A stretch of 64,000 nt of DNA, from the NCBI GenBank assembly GCA_023229135.1, contig JALNZT010000026.1, forward strand, positions 1 to 64,000, in the 5' to 3' direction. This document shows, in pieces, positions 8,459-16,955 of the stretch. The translations under genes were made by a program, and so were the position numbers. Within the stretch, counting starts at the first letter, position 1, and each line of letters opens with the position of its first letter. The notes beneath the pieces are model-generated. The model had not been told where the DNA came from. It searched no databases and saw only the letters and a program-made list of their open reading frames with translations. This DNA comes from Bacteroidales bacterium (GTDB lineage Bacteria; Bacteroidota; Bacteroidia; Bacteroidales; F082).

Positions 8459-9685
8459 ATGGGACCATTAATTCCACAAGGATTTGTAAACCCCGACTTG
8501 AATTTGTTCTTCGCTTTTGTGATTGGCCTGGGCTTTGGCTATGTGCTTGAACAGGGCGGATTTTCTAATTCGCGCAAGCTGGCGGGCGTTTTTTATGGCT
8601 ACGATTTCGTGGTGCTGCGGGTGTTTTTTACCGCCGCCATTACTGCCGCTATCGGCCTACTGCTATTTAGTTATATGGGCTGGGTAAGTTACGATTTGTT
8701 ATACGTTAACCCAACCTTTCTATGGTCGGCATTGGTTGGCGGTGTCATCATGGGTTTTGGATTTATTTTGGGTGGATTTTGTCCTGGAACAAGCATGGTT
8801 GCTGCCGTAATTGGTAAAATTGATGCCATGGTTTTTGTTCTCGGCCTGATGATTGGAGTCTTTATTTTCGGTTCTTTTTATGAAGATTTTTTACCGCTCT
8901 ATACCGGAGAAAACCTGGGAAGCATCTTCATTTTTGACACCCTCGGCATGTCCCGCGATTGGTTCGTGTTTTTGCTTGTTTTAGTAGCTTTAGCCGCTTT
9001 TATTGTTACCCGAAAAATTGAAGATAAAGTCAATGGTCTTGAATCTAAAAGCGGACTCTTTGCGCCTTTGTATGTTGGCCCGGTGTTGATTATGCTCGCA
9101 GCTGCTATTGTGGTGCTTTGGCTGCCCGAAAGTCCCCGTGCCAAATGGTTTGAAGCCGATGCTGAAACAGTTTTGCACGAAGCTGCGGAAGGCAAACAAT
9201 TTGTGCAAACAGAGGAGTTGGCCTATAAGCTGCTCAATCCCAAGGAGAATGATTATATGCTCGTGGATGTACGTGGAGATGAGGCTTTTGCAGAGTTTAC
9301 ACTTCCGGGCGCGGTGCATATTCCAGCGGATAAAGTATTGGATTTAGGGTATAATAAACTGCTTAGCGAATCGAAAAAACCGGTTTTGTTTTTTGGCTTT
9401 AGTGATACCGATGCCAGTCAGGCTTGGATGAGCTTGCGCAGAGCCGGACTTGAAGATGTTTTTGTGCTAAAAGGTGGCCTAAATCAATTTTTTGAAACTA
9501 TCTTTTTTTCTGAAAATCAAGTGAATACCTATCAGGAGATGCCTGTCTTCGAAGCCCGTTTTATCGAGCGGGCCCGCGAGGCTTTTCAATCGGGTGAGGC
9601 TGCCGAAAAAATCAATGTAAAAGCAAAACCGGTTACTACCATCGTTGAAATGGAGGCACCGCCAGCCGGTCAGGGTGGTTGTTAA
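8459..9685 (+). CDS. YeeE/YedE transporter half fused to a rhodanese-like domain, C-terminal Gly-Gly-Cys
   Basis: 408 residues. Residues 1 to about 225 form several membrane helices with the YeeE motif GGFCPGTS. A rhodanese-like domain follows at about 245-345, recognised by DYMLVDVRGDEAFAEF and LPGAVHIPADKV. Where a rhodanese should carry its catalytic cysteine, the sequence reads FFGFSDTDAS, so that cysteine is missing. Only two cysteines exist in the whole protein: the channel one and the last residue, after a flexible stretch ending PPAGQGGC. The domain may bind sulfur species, or present them on its tail, rather than catalyse transfer itself. Confidence 0.86.
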   Translation: MGPLIPQGFVNPDLNLFFAFVIGLGFGYVLEQGGFSNSRKLAGVFYGYDFVVLRVFFTAAITAAIGLLLFSYMGWVSYDLLYVNPTFLWSALVGGVIMGFGFILGGFCPGTSMVAAVIGKIDAMVFVLGLMIGVFIFGSFYEDFLPLYTGENLGSIFIFDTLGMSRDWFVFLLVLVALAAFIVTRKIEDKVNGLESKSGLFAPLYVGPVLIMLAAAIVVLWLPESPRAKWFEADAETVLHEAAEGKQFVQTEELAYKLLNPKENDYMLVDVRGDEAFAEFTLPGAVHIPADKVLDLGYNKLLSESKKPVLFFGFSDTDASQAWMSLRRAGLEDVFVLKGGLNQFFETIFFSENQVNTYQEMPVFEARFIERAREAFQSGEAAEKINVKAKPVTTIVEMEAPPAGQGGC

Positions 9686-9706
9686 ACATCAAAAAAAGAA
9701 ATAGCT

Positions 9707-10315
9707 ATGAAAACTATAAATGATAAAATGTTGGCCAATGCGGCACTGCTTTTTGTGCTGGCTTTGTTTGTTGTAATACTGATTCAATGGTGGAAAGCAC
9801 CGGCCTATAGCCATACGAATAAAGACGTGTTGCAGAAAACTTCCAACGACGAAACTTTGATTAAGCCTCAACAACTGAAGACGATGCAGCTACAGGGAAA
9901 TCTCAAAAAATATGCGCTTTTGGATTTAAGCGGCAGCCTCCAAAACAAAGCTGAATTTGGCAGCTATCTGAGTATTCCTTTCGGTGAAATTTTGGAAACC
10001 AAAAACCTGAAAAGCATCAAAAGAAGTGATAAACTTCTTGTGGTGGCTGCAACAGAATCAGAAGCTGTGATGGCAGCTCAGTTGTTGATTTCCAAAGGAG
10101 TTTCCCAGATAGGAATCCTTGCTAAGGATACTGATTTTACGGATCGCGTACTAACGCAGGAAATGGACGCAGCTTTCTTCGATGCACAGGCCGAAAAAGC
10201 ACGCTATGACTATGGCCGTTTCCTGAAAAATCAATCCTCAGGAGCTAAGAAAGCTTCCAAACAAGCTGAGATTCCCGGTGGTGTGAAAGTGGTTGCAGCT
10301 GCCGGTGGGTGTTGA
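9707..10315 (+). CDS. Membrane-anchored rhodanese-like protein, sole cysteine at the C-terminal Gly-Gly-Cys
   Basis: 202 residues. One N-terminal membrane helix (about 12-28) is preceded by lysines, which predicts the rest lies outside the cytoplasm. The middle resembles a rhodanese fold (KYALLDLSG near 68, then KLLVVAATESEAVMAAQLL near 113), but the catalytic loop has no cysteine. The tail is Lys/Ala/Val-rich and ends VVAAAGGC, and that final cysteine is the only one in the protein. It is the last gene of the cytochrome/sulfur operon, 21 bases after the transporter fusion. Function is not established; a persulfide-carrying arm is my inference. Confidence 0.8.
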   Translation: MKTINDKMLANAALLFVLALFVVILIQWWKAPAYSHTNKDVLQKTSNDETLIKPQQLKTMQLQGNLKKYALLDLSGSLQNKAEFGSYLSIPFGEILETKNLKSIKRSDKLLVVAATESEAVMAAQLLISKGVSQIGILAKDTDFTDRVLTQEMDAAFFDAQAEKARYDYGRFLKNQSSGAKKASKQAEIPGGVKVVAAAGGC

Positions 10316-10538
10316 TGGTGTAAATGATGGAGCAAATGATGGTGTAAGGAGTTCTGGTGATATTTGTTTTGTGCCAATAACAGCTTATTATTGCAGCATT
10401 TTTCTTAGTACTTTTGATGTTGTTAGTAATAAGAAATGGAACAAATCAACATTTAAAGGAGCAATAAAAGAAATCAATATCAAACCAGTTCACTAAACTC
10501 TGCTATTTATCCTCACATATCAAAACACTTCATCTTCT

Positions 10539-11657
10539 ATGAAATACCTCCTCACATTTCTCATTTCCTTACTCACTTTGTCTGCTTATCCGCAGCCGGA
10601 AAAGCTATTATTAGAAAACGAAGTCCCTGAATTCAAATCGTTGTTTAACAGTACGATGCAGACTAAGGTGTCTTGCTATCGGATTCCTGCGATCGTAACG
10701 GCTCCTAACGGAGATTTAATTGTAGCCATTGATGAAAGAGTGCCTTCGTGCGGCGATTTAAAATGGAATGATAACATCAATATTGTTATCCGGCGAAGTG
10801 CTGATAACGGCCTTTCCTGGTCTGAAATCGAAAGGATTATTGATTACCCAAAAGGACAATCAGCTTCTGACCCGTCGATGATCGTAGATAAAATTACCGG
10901 CGAAATATTTCTGTTTTTTAATTATATGGATTTGCAGCTCGAAAAGGATATTTTCTATTTGAAAGTGATAAAAAGCAGTGATAACGGCCGGACGTGGAGC
11001 GACCCGGTCGATATAAGTTCGCAAATTACAAAGCCGGATTGGCATAAGGATTTCAAGTTCATCACCTCGGGACGGGGAATACAAACCAGTGATGGCAAGC
11101 TTCTGCACACATTGGTAAATTTGGAAAAAGGACTTCACCTGTTTGGAAGTGACGACCACGGTAAAACCTGGTTTTTGATCGATAATCCAATACCAACCGC
11201 TGACGAATCGAAAATTGTTGAACTGGCTGATGGCAGCTGGATGATTAATAGCCGTGTAAATGGAGCCGGAATAAGGTATGTGCATCGTAGCACGGATGAA
11301 GGTAAAACTTGGTCAACCAAAGCAGATTCGTCGCTTGTGGATCCGGGTTGTAACGCCAGTATTATTCGCTATACTTCAGTAAATGAAGGTGCTGACAAAA
11401 ACAGGCTGTTGTTTTCAAATGCGAATAGCAAAGACAGCCGAAACAATTTAACGCTACGGATTAGCTATGACGAAGGCAAAACCTGGTCGGCAGGAAAAAC
11501 GGTTTACGCAGGAGGATCAGCCTATTCAACCATGACAATCCTTGAAAATGGCGAAATCGGGATATTCTTTGAGAAGGATGATTACCGGGATAATGTTTTC
11601 GTGCGCCGGAGCTTGGAATGGTTAACTGATGGCGAAGATGTGTATCTGAAACCATAG
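10539..11657 (+). CDS. Exo-alpha-sialidase (GH33-like)
   Basis: Predicted to release terminal sialic acids from glycoconjugates. The 372 residues start with a signal peptide (about 1-18). The sialidase RIP arginine is at 48-50, and five Asp-box repeats lie at about 87-94, 146-153, 204-211, 251-258 and 309-316 (S-x-D-x-G-x-x-W). Candidate catalytic residues are Asp65, Glu228 and Tyr329 (in GGSAYSTM), with further arginines at 246 and 307. No sorting domain is visible, so it may be periplasmic. It stands alone, with a 223-base gap after the sulfur operon and a repeat array downstream. Confidence 0.88.
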   Translation: MKYLLTFLISLLTLSAYPQPEKLLLENEVPEFKSLFNSTMQTKVSCYRIPAIVTAPNGDLIVAIDERVPSCGDLKWNDNINIVIRRSADNGLSWSEIERIIDYPKGQSASDPSMIVDKITGEIFLFFNYMDLQLEKDIFYLKVIKSSDNGRTWSDPVDISSQITKPDWHKDFKFITSGRGIQTSDGKLLHTLVNLEKGLHLFGSDDHGKTWFLIDNPIPTADESKIVELADGSWMINSRVNGAGIRYVHRSTDEGKTWSTKADSSLVDPGCNASIIRYTSVNEGADKNRLLFSNANSKDSRNNLTLRISYDEGKTWSAGKTVYAGGSAYSTMTILENGEIGIFFEKDDYRDNVFVRRSLEWLTDGEDVYLKP

Positions 11658-11718
11658 GCTGAATAAGTTGTGTTTGATGGTGGATTGTTGGGGCTGGTGC
11701 TGACTTTTTAACCTCCCG

Positions 11719-12595
11719 TTCCGCGACGTATTTACTTCGTGGAATTATCCTGTAGCATCCGCTACCAACGAAATCGCCAGCACCTGCCAATTCTACCTCG
11801 TACCCTATGGGCGATGAAATGTAAAGCAAACCGTGAATGCAGACTTTTGAACGTCCCTCAGGTCTTCAAAACGTCGAATTGAGAAACGAGAATACTACGT
11901 ATAAACACTTGATATAAAGCATGATATAATTTGGATTGCAAATCCAGACTATTTCGTTCCCGTTCTGCGAAGTATTTACTTCGTGGAATTATCCTGTAGC
12001 ATCCGCTACCAACGAAATCGCCAGCACCTGCCAATTCTACCTCGTACCCTATGGACGATGAAATGTAAAGCAAACCGTGAATGCAGACTTTTGAACGTCC
12101 CTCAGGACTTCAAAACGTCGAATTGAGAAACGAGAATACTGCTTCTAAATACTTGATATAAAGCATTATATAATTTGGATAGCGAATCCAGACTATCCCG
12201 TTCCGCGAAGTATTTACTTCGTGGAATTATCCTGTAGCATCCGCTACCAACGAAATCGCCAGCACCTGCCAATTCTACCTCGTACCCTATGGGCGATGAA
12301 ATGTAAAGCAAGCCGTGAATGCAGACTTTTGAACGTCCCTCAGGACTTCAAAACGTCGAATTGAGAAACGAGAATACTGTTTCTAAACACTTGATATAAA
12401 GCATGATATAATTTGGATAGCGAATCCAGACTATCCCGTTCTGCGACGTATTTACTTCGTGGAATTATCCTGTAGCATCCGCTACCAACGAAATCGCCAG
12501 CACCTGCCAATTCTACCTCGTACCCTATGGACGATGAAATGTAAAGCAAACCGTGAATGCAGACTTTTGAACGTCCCTCAGGACTTCAAAACGTC
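11719..12595. repeat. Four-unit tandem array of a composite hairpin repeat (period about 238-244 bp)
   Basis: Each unit starts with hairpin A (stem like CGAAGTA/TACTTCG) at 11719, 11963, 12201 and 12439. It is followed by a second hairpin (GTAGC-ATCC-GCTAC) and then about 100 bases later by element B (an imperfect inverted repeat from GACTTTTGAACGTCC to GACTTCAAAACGTC) at 11842, 12086, 12324 and 12562. The units are nearly identical. Short minus-strand reading frames recur in them (starts at 11829, 12073, 12311, 12549) but are by-products of repetition. The same elements recur elsewhere in the window. Confidence 0.92.
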
Positions 12596-12779
12596 GATTG
12601 GTGAACTGAATTTTCGTCTTTAATATCAACGTTTCCATATCCTTCCCTGTCAATTGTTGGGTCGGTCGATGAAAAGTTGGATTTCGTCTTGTTGACTTTT
12701 GAAGGATCGTTATAACGTTCAAAACGTCAATTCGAAAGATGTAAGATTAAAGGCCCAGTGATGGCGCAAATGATGCTGC
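12596..12779. repeat. Degenerate repeat remnants after the array
   Basis: Contains a decayed element B (GACTTTTGAAGGATCG to GTTCAAAACGTC, about 12691-12727) and a segment (TCGATGAAAAGTTGGATTTCG) resembling repeat DNA near 28930. No gene is seen. Confidence 0.6.
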
Positions 12780-13331
12780 CTACTCATACCGATTATACTT
12801 CACCACCTCCTCTAACTTCTTTCTTATTTTTTTGCGCAGGCGATAATCCTCCGGTTCATAGCCAAGTGTAATCAACAAGCCGATTGTTTTGTCTTTTGGG
12901 ATGTGCAGCAGCTTTTTCAGGGCGGCTTCGTCAAACCAGCCTAACATACAGGTTCCTAAACCCAGCTCGGTGGCTTGTAGGCAAAACTGTCCGGAAGCCA
13001 GACCGATATCAATCAAGGGATATTCTTTCTTTTTGAGTCGGCCACCTAATTCGGTGAGTAATTTTGGCTTCTCAAGTATCATCAGCACAATAATCGGTGC
13101 TTGCGCTACAAATTGGTTAAAGCTTTTGAGCGGACCACTGGTCAGCGGAGCCAGCTTTTTGAGTGTTTCGGTCTCATTCACCACCAGAAAAGTCCAGGGT
13201 TGGCTGTTGCTTGCTGACGGCGTTAGGCGCGCAGCTTCAAGACATTGTTCCAGCTTTTCTGGCTCAACGGCCTTGTCTTGATAGCGCCTCACGCTTTGTC
13301 GTTGTAAAATCAATTCCTGAAATTTCATCAC
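12780..13331 (-). CDS. Nitroreductase-family protein
   Basis: A flavin-dependent NAD(P)H oxidoreductase of 183 residues. The N-terminal FMN-binding pattern RQSVRRYQDKAVEPEKL is followed by LTPSASNSQPWTFLVV, and the C-terminal half has GLGTCMLGWFDE. It belongs to the short, one-domain nitroreductases; the substrate cannot be told. Its ATG overlaps the TGA of the upstream DUF6265 gene (TGATG), suggesting translational coupling in a pgi-led operon. Confidence 0.9.
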   Translation of the reverse strand: MMKFQELILQRQSVRRYQDKAVEPEKLEQCLEAARLTPSASNSQPWTFLVVNETETLKKLAPLTSGPLKSFNQFVAQAPIIVLMILEKPKLLTELGGRLKKKEYPLIDIGLASGQFCLQATELGLGTCMLGWFDEAALKKLLHIPKDKTIGLLITLGYEPEDYRLRKKIRKKLEEVVKYNRYE

Positions 13332-13789
13332 CTTATTTTTTTAAAATGAAACTCAATCACTTTATTTCCGGCTGAGTTTTCGGTTTGCGCTTGTAAGATG
13401 CTGTCATTAGTCATTTTATAAATGATCCGGTTGGGATAATCGTGCGTATGATTTTCAAAAATCCAGCTGTTTTTTGTGGCTTTGGCCAGGCCAAAAGAAA
13501 TCGTTTTCTGGCTGCCTACATTCACTTCATATACCAAGCTGTCATCCAACAGCAGGAGTTGCATTTTTTCAATCATCAAGGTATCGCTGCCGTTTATGCT
13601 AAAAGACGATCCAAGCATACTTGAATCGGCATCTATTTTCCAGCTTTCGTACATTGCCGGGCCTTTTGTGGTTTTCCAGTTGCCGACTAGTTTATAGATT
13701 GTCTCCGTTGGATTTGGTGCAGTGCAAGCAGTTAAAAGTAAGCCAATTACAAAATAAAAAAACATAAAAAGTTTGCTATTCTTACACAT
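13328..13789 (-). CDS. DUF6265-type lipoprotein
   Basis: 153 residues with a lipoprotein signal (LLLTAC, Cys22), so likely periplasmic and lipid-anchored. The mature part shows a lipocalin-like pattern: LVGNWKTTKGPAMYESWK, then IFENHTHDYPNRIIYKM and a final beta strand VIEFHFKKIR. This matches the DUF6265 domain, of unknown function. It is sandwiched between pgi and a nitroreductase with TGATG overlaps on both sides. Confidence 0.78.
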   Translation of the reverse strand: MCKNSKLFMFFYFVIGLLLTACTAPNPTETIYKLVGNWKTTKGPAMYESWKIDADSSMLGSSFSINGSDTLMIEKMQLLLLDDSLVYEVNVGSQKTISFGLAKATKNSWIFENHTHDYPNRIIYKMTNDSILQAQTENSAGNKVIEFHFKKIR

Positions 13790-15144
13790 CAGGAGAGTTT
13801 ATTTTTTAGTCGCTTTTTCAGTTCGGTGGTTTGGTCTTCGAAGCCTTTTTTGCCGAGCAAGGCAAACATATTCTTTTTGTAGGCTTCTACACCGGGCTGG
13901 TCAAACGGGTTCACCTCCAGCATATAACCACTTAGCGCACAGCCCATCTCGAAGAAATAAATCAATTGCCCCATTACTTCTTCTGAAAGCTCAGGGATGC
14001 GAATTCGCAAGTTTGGTACGCCGCCGTCAACATGGGCAAGTGTGGTGCCCAGTTCAGCCATCAGGTTGACTTCCGAAAGGCGTTTTCCGGCGATATAATT
14101 AAGCTGATCCAAGTCGAAATCTGCTTCCGGAATACGTAATTCACGCGTGGGTTTTTCTACAGAAATTACGGTTTCAAAAATATTGCGCAGCCCGTTCTGG
14201 ATGTATTGCCCCATCGAATGTAAATCGGTGGTAAAGCCAACAGCAGCCGGGAAAATACCTTTGTGGTCTTTGCCTTCGCTTTCGCCATAGAGCTGCTTCC
14301 ACCATTCGCTGAAATAGAACAATTTAGGCTCGTAGTTGACCATAATTTCGTTGGTTTTCCTGGCTTTATATAAAGCTTGCCTCGCTGCGGCATACATAGC
14401 GATGGGGTTTCCATGAATCTTTTGCACGGCGCGGCTCATGGCTTCCATCTTGCGGGCGCCGGAAACCAGTGCTTTGATGTCCATGCCTGCCACGGCAATT
14501 GGGAGTAGGCCCACCGGCGTAAGCACCGAATAGCGTCCGCCCACATCATCCGGAACTACATAGCTGGTATAGCCTTCGCTGTCAGCCAGTTCTTTGAGTG
14601 CGCCGCGCGAGTTGTCGGTGATGGCTACAATGCGTTTGCGGGCTTCTTTCAGGCCGTATTTTTGTTCAATGTGCGTGCGTAGCATTCTGAAAGCAACAGC
14701 CGGCTCAGTGGTTGTGCCCGACTTGCTAATCACGGCCATACTGTATTCTTTATGATCCAACAATTCAAGTAATTCACTTAAATAATCTTCACTAAGCTGG
14801 TGTCCGGCATAGATAATCTGTGGCAAATTGGTGTTTCTTAAATGACCAAAATGGCTGTTCAATGCTTCAATAATGGCACGTGCACCCAAGTAAGATCCGC
14901 CAATGCCAACCACCACAAACACTTCAGATTTGGCTTGCAGGGCTCTGGCGTGTGCGATTATCTGATCCAGAGAATCTTCAGAAATCTCTGATGGCAGATC
15001 AACCCAGCCGAGAAATTCGTTTCCGGCACCTGTCTTATTGTAAATCTTGCGATAAGCAGAAATAATCTGCTTGTCGTAAGCTAATAGTTCGTCCTTTGAA
15101 ATAAAAGGGTAAAGTTGATCCAGCTCGAGTTTCAATTGTATCAT
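13789..15144 (-). CDS. pgi: Glucose-6-phosphate isomerase
   Basis: Interconverts glucose 6-phosphate and fructose 6-phosphate in glycolysis and gluconeogenesis. 451 residues, the shorter bacterial form. Family motifs present are VVGIGGSYLGARA, SKSGTTTEPAVAFR, the GKDHKGIFPAAVGFTTDLHS stretch and a C-terminal lysine region YKKNMFALLGKKG. It leads a three-gene minus-strand run, and its stop overlaps the next start (TGATG). Confidence 0.97.
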   Translation of the reverse strand: MIQLKLELDQLYPFISKDELLAYDKQIISAYRKIYNKTGAGNEFLGWVDLPSEISEDSLDQIIAHARALQAKSEVFVVVGIGGSYLGARAIIEALNSHFGHLRNTNLPQIIYAGHQLSEDYLSELLELLDHKEYSMAVISKSGTTTEPAVAFRMLRTHIEQKYGLKEARKRIVAITDNSRGALKELADSEGYTSYVVPDDVGGRYSVLTPVGLLPIAVAGMDIKALVSGARKMEAMSRAVQKIHGNPIAMYAAARQALYKARKTNEIMVNYEPKLFYFSEWWKQLYGESEGKDHKGIFPAAVGFTTDLHSMGQYIQNGLRNIFETVISVEKPTRELRIPEADFDLDQLNYIAGKRLSEVNLMAELGTTLAHVDGGVPNLRIRIPELSEEVMGQLIYFFEMGCALSGYMLEVNPFDQPGVEAYKKNMFALLGKKGFEDQTTELKKRLKNKLS

Positions 15145-15270
15145 AGGCGTGTTTTAAAGGCGTGAAATTCAAAAACACGAAATTACAAATTATAACTTTG
15201 TCTGCTTTCATTGAGGTAGATAAATTAGGCTGAATGAGTTGCAGCTGATGTCGAAATGCAAAAATAGGGT

Positions 15271-15303
15271 AAAAAAAAAAGAGGCGGGAACCACTCCGCC
15301 TCT
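15271..15303 (-). terminator. Minus-strand hairpin with T tract upstream of pgi
   Basis: Read on the minus strand: AGAGGCGG/CCGCCTCT stem followed by about ten T. It points toward pgi with no gene upstream on that strand, which fits an attenuator or the end of a small RNA. Confidence 0.6.
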
Positions 15304-15501
15304 CTGAACCAAAAACCAAAATTTATGAAAACTTTGAGTTAACGCACAATTTGTATGACATAAATTCTTGGTAAACCAAAATTACATGGGATTGTTAAGA
15401 ACTGATGCAAAAATATACCTAAAAAATAAGCTGCGCTGTTAAGGAAATATAAGAGTTGTTAAGATATGTTAAAGGCCTGTAATTCATGCAAATGAATGTC
15501 C

Positions 15502-15509
15502 TAATTTTG
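15502..15509 (+). promoter_or_regulatory. -7 box of the kinase/regulator operon
   Basis: TAATTTTG ends only four bases before the ATG at 15514, so the message would be leaderless or almost so. No clear -33 element is seen. Confidence 0.45.
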
Positions 15510-15513
15510 TCAA

Positions 15514-16953
15514 ATGAATAAACAGTTAATCACTGGAATTATTGTGGTGATGACCATCGCGCTGATCGGCTTGATGGGTATTCAGGTTTATTGGATTGGT
15601 GATGCCATAAAAGTGAAGGAGGCTACTTTTGTGCGGGATGTAAATCAAGCGCTTACACTTGTGATAGCGCGGCTTGAGCGCGAAGAAATACAACGTCAGT
15701 TTCAGCGTCAGATGCAATTAGTCAACCGGCGTGCAGATATCATTTCCTCTTACGACTCGGTGAGTGCCAATTTGCAGCGCGAGTTGCAAGCACCCATGAC
15801 GTTAGCCGAATACCAAGCTTTTTTGCGCAAGACAGTGATTGCTCAAGAGATGATAGAAAATATGATTCTTGGCTATAAGCAGGAATCGGAGGATACGCAG
15901 GATTTGCAGCCGTTGCGCATCGATTCGCTTATCCGCTACGAACTCTCGCGCCATGGCATCAACACAACCTACGAATTTGGTGTTTATAGCCCTGCCAGAA
16001 ATGCCATGCTCGTACAAAAAACCGGGCGCTATCCGCAGCAGCTACTTAACAAAGGCTTTGCTTTTGAGATGTATCCCACAACGGGAGGCAGGTATCAGTC
16101 GGATCAACTGTTAATGTATTTTCCTAACGAAAAACAGTTTCTGATGCGGCAGCTCTGGGATCTACTTGGCATTTCCGGGCTGCTGATTTTGGTGATAATC
16201 CTGAGTTTCTCAGCAACAATTTTCACCATTATCAGGCAGAAAAAACTCTCTGAAATGAAGAGCGACTTCGTGAATAATATGACACACGAATTTAAAACGC
16301 CAATAGCTACGATCGGTCTGGCTTGTGAGGCTTTGCGCGATAAAGATGTGGCCAAATCCGAGGCTTTGTATTCAACCTATATCAGCATGATTAACGAAGA
16401 AAATAAACGGCTGGGAACAATGGCAGAGCAAATTCTTAGATCGGCAGTGATGGAAAAAGGAGAGCTTCACCTGCGTAAAGAATCTTGTGAAATGCATGCG
16501 CTCATCGCCGAGGCGGCTAGCTCTAAAAAGTTGCAGGCCGACCAAAAACAAGGAAAGCTGCATTTGGAATTGAAAGCACAGCAAACACTGGTAGAAGGCG
16601 ATAAAGTGCACCTGAAAAATGTGGTGCTGAATTTATTGGATAATGCCATAAAATATACTGAAAACATGCCAGAGATCGTTATACGAACACGCAATATTCC
16701 GCACGCATTTGAAATCAGTGTGCAGGATAACGGTCCGGGCATCAGCAAAACCAATCAAAAGCGTATCTTTGAAAAGCTTTATCGCATTCCTACGGGCAAT
16801 GTGCACAATGTAAAAGGTTTCGGGCTTGGCCTAAGCTATGTAAAAGGCGTTGTAGAACAGCATGGCGGAACCATCAACCTGAATAGTGAAATTAAAAAAG
16901 GATCAACATTTTATATTCGGCTTCCGCTCGACGGAACTCATAAAAATAATTAA
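15514..16953 (+). CDS. Sensor histidine kinase (RprX-like)
   Basis: Membrane two-component kinase of 479 residues. Helix one spans about 7-27, then a periplasmic sensing domain of about 190 residues, then helix two at about 218-240. The H box is MTHEFKTPIATIGL, the N box NVVLNLLDNAIKY, and the ATP lid has QDNGPGIS and GFGLGLSYVKG. The signal is unknown. The layout and partner resemble Bacteroides RprX/RprY. The response regulator follows two bases later. Confidence 0.92.
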   Translation: MNKQLITGIIVVMTIALIGLMGIQVYWIGDAIKVKEATFVRDVNQALTLVIARLEREEIQRQFQRQMQLVNRRADIISSYDSVSANLQRELQAPMTLAEYQAFLRKTVIAQEMIENMILGYKQESEDTQDLQPLRIDSLIRYELSRHGINTTYEFGVYSPARNAMLVQKTGRYPQQLLNKGFAFEMYPTTGGRYQSDQLLMYFPNEKQFLMRQLWDLLGISGLLILVIILSFSATIFTIIRQKKLSEMKSDFVNNMTHEFKTPIATIGLACEALRDKDVAKSEALYSTYISMINEENKRLGTMAEQILRSAVMEKGELHLRKESCEMHALIAEAASSKKLQADQKQGKLHLELKAQQTLVEGDKVHLKNVVLNLLDNAIKYTENMPEIVIRTRNIPHAFEISVQDNGPGISKTNQKRIFEKLYRIPTGNVHNVKGFGLGLSYVKGVVEQHGGTINLNSEIKKGSTFYIRLPLDGTHKNN

Positions 16954-16955
16954 CT

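Larger units (their letters stand above)
15145..15513. other. Divergent spacer between pgi and the sensor kinase
   Basis: Contains a minus-strand terminator-like hairpin at 15271-15303. Minus-strand -7 type boxes (TATTTTTGC) lie at 15266-15258 and near 15412-15404, and the kinase promoter box is at 15502-15509. A transcript from the farther box would run into the hairpin, so a short non-coding RNA or attenuated pgi leader is possible. No protein gene is seen. Confidence 0.5.

Noticed and set aside
10293..10496. 67-codon plus-strand frame after the sulfur operon
   Set aside because: It overlaps the preceding gene's end, and its start is a short repetitive GATGG-GTAAAT stretch; no family match or signal.
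11461..12549. Repeated minus-strand frames of 69-122 codons in the 238-bp array
   Set aside because: They follow the DNA repeat exactly, differ at both ends and run through hairpins; they look like by-products of repetition.
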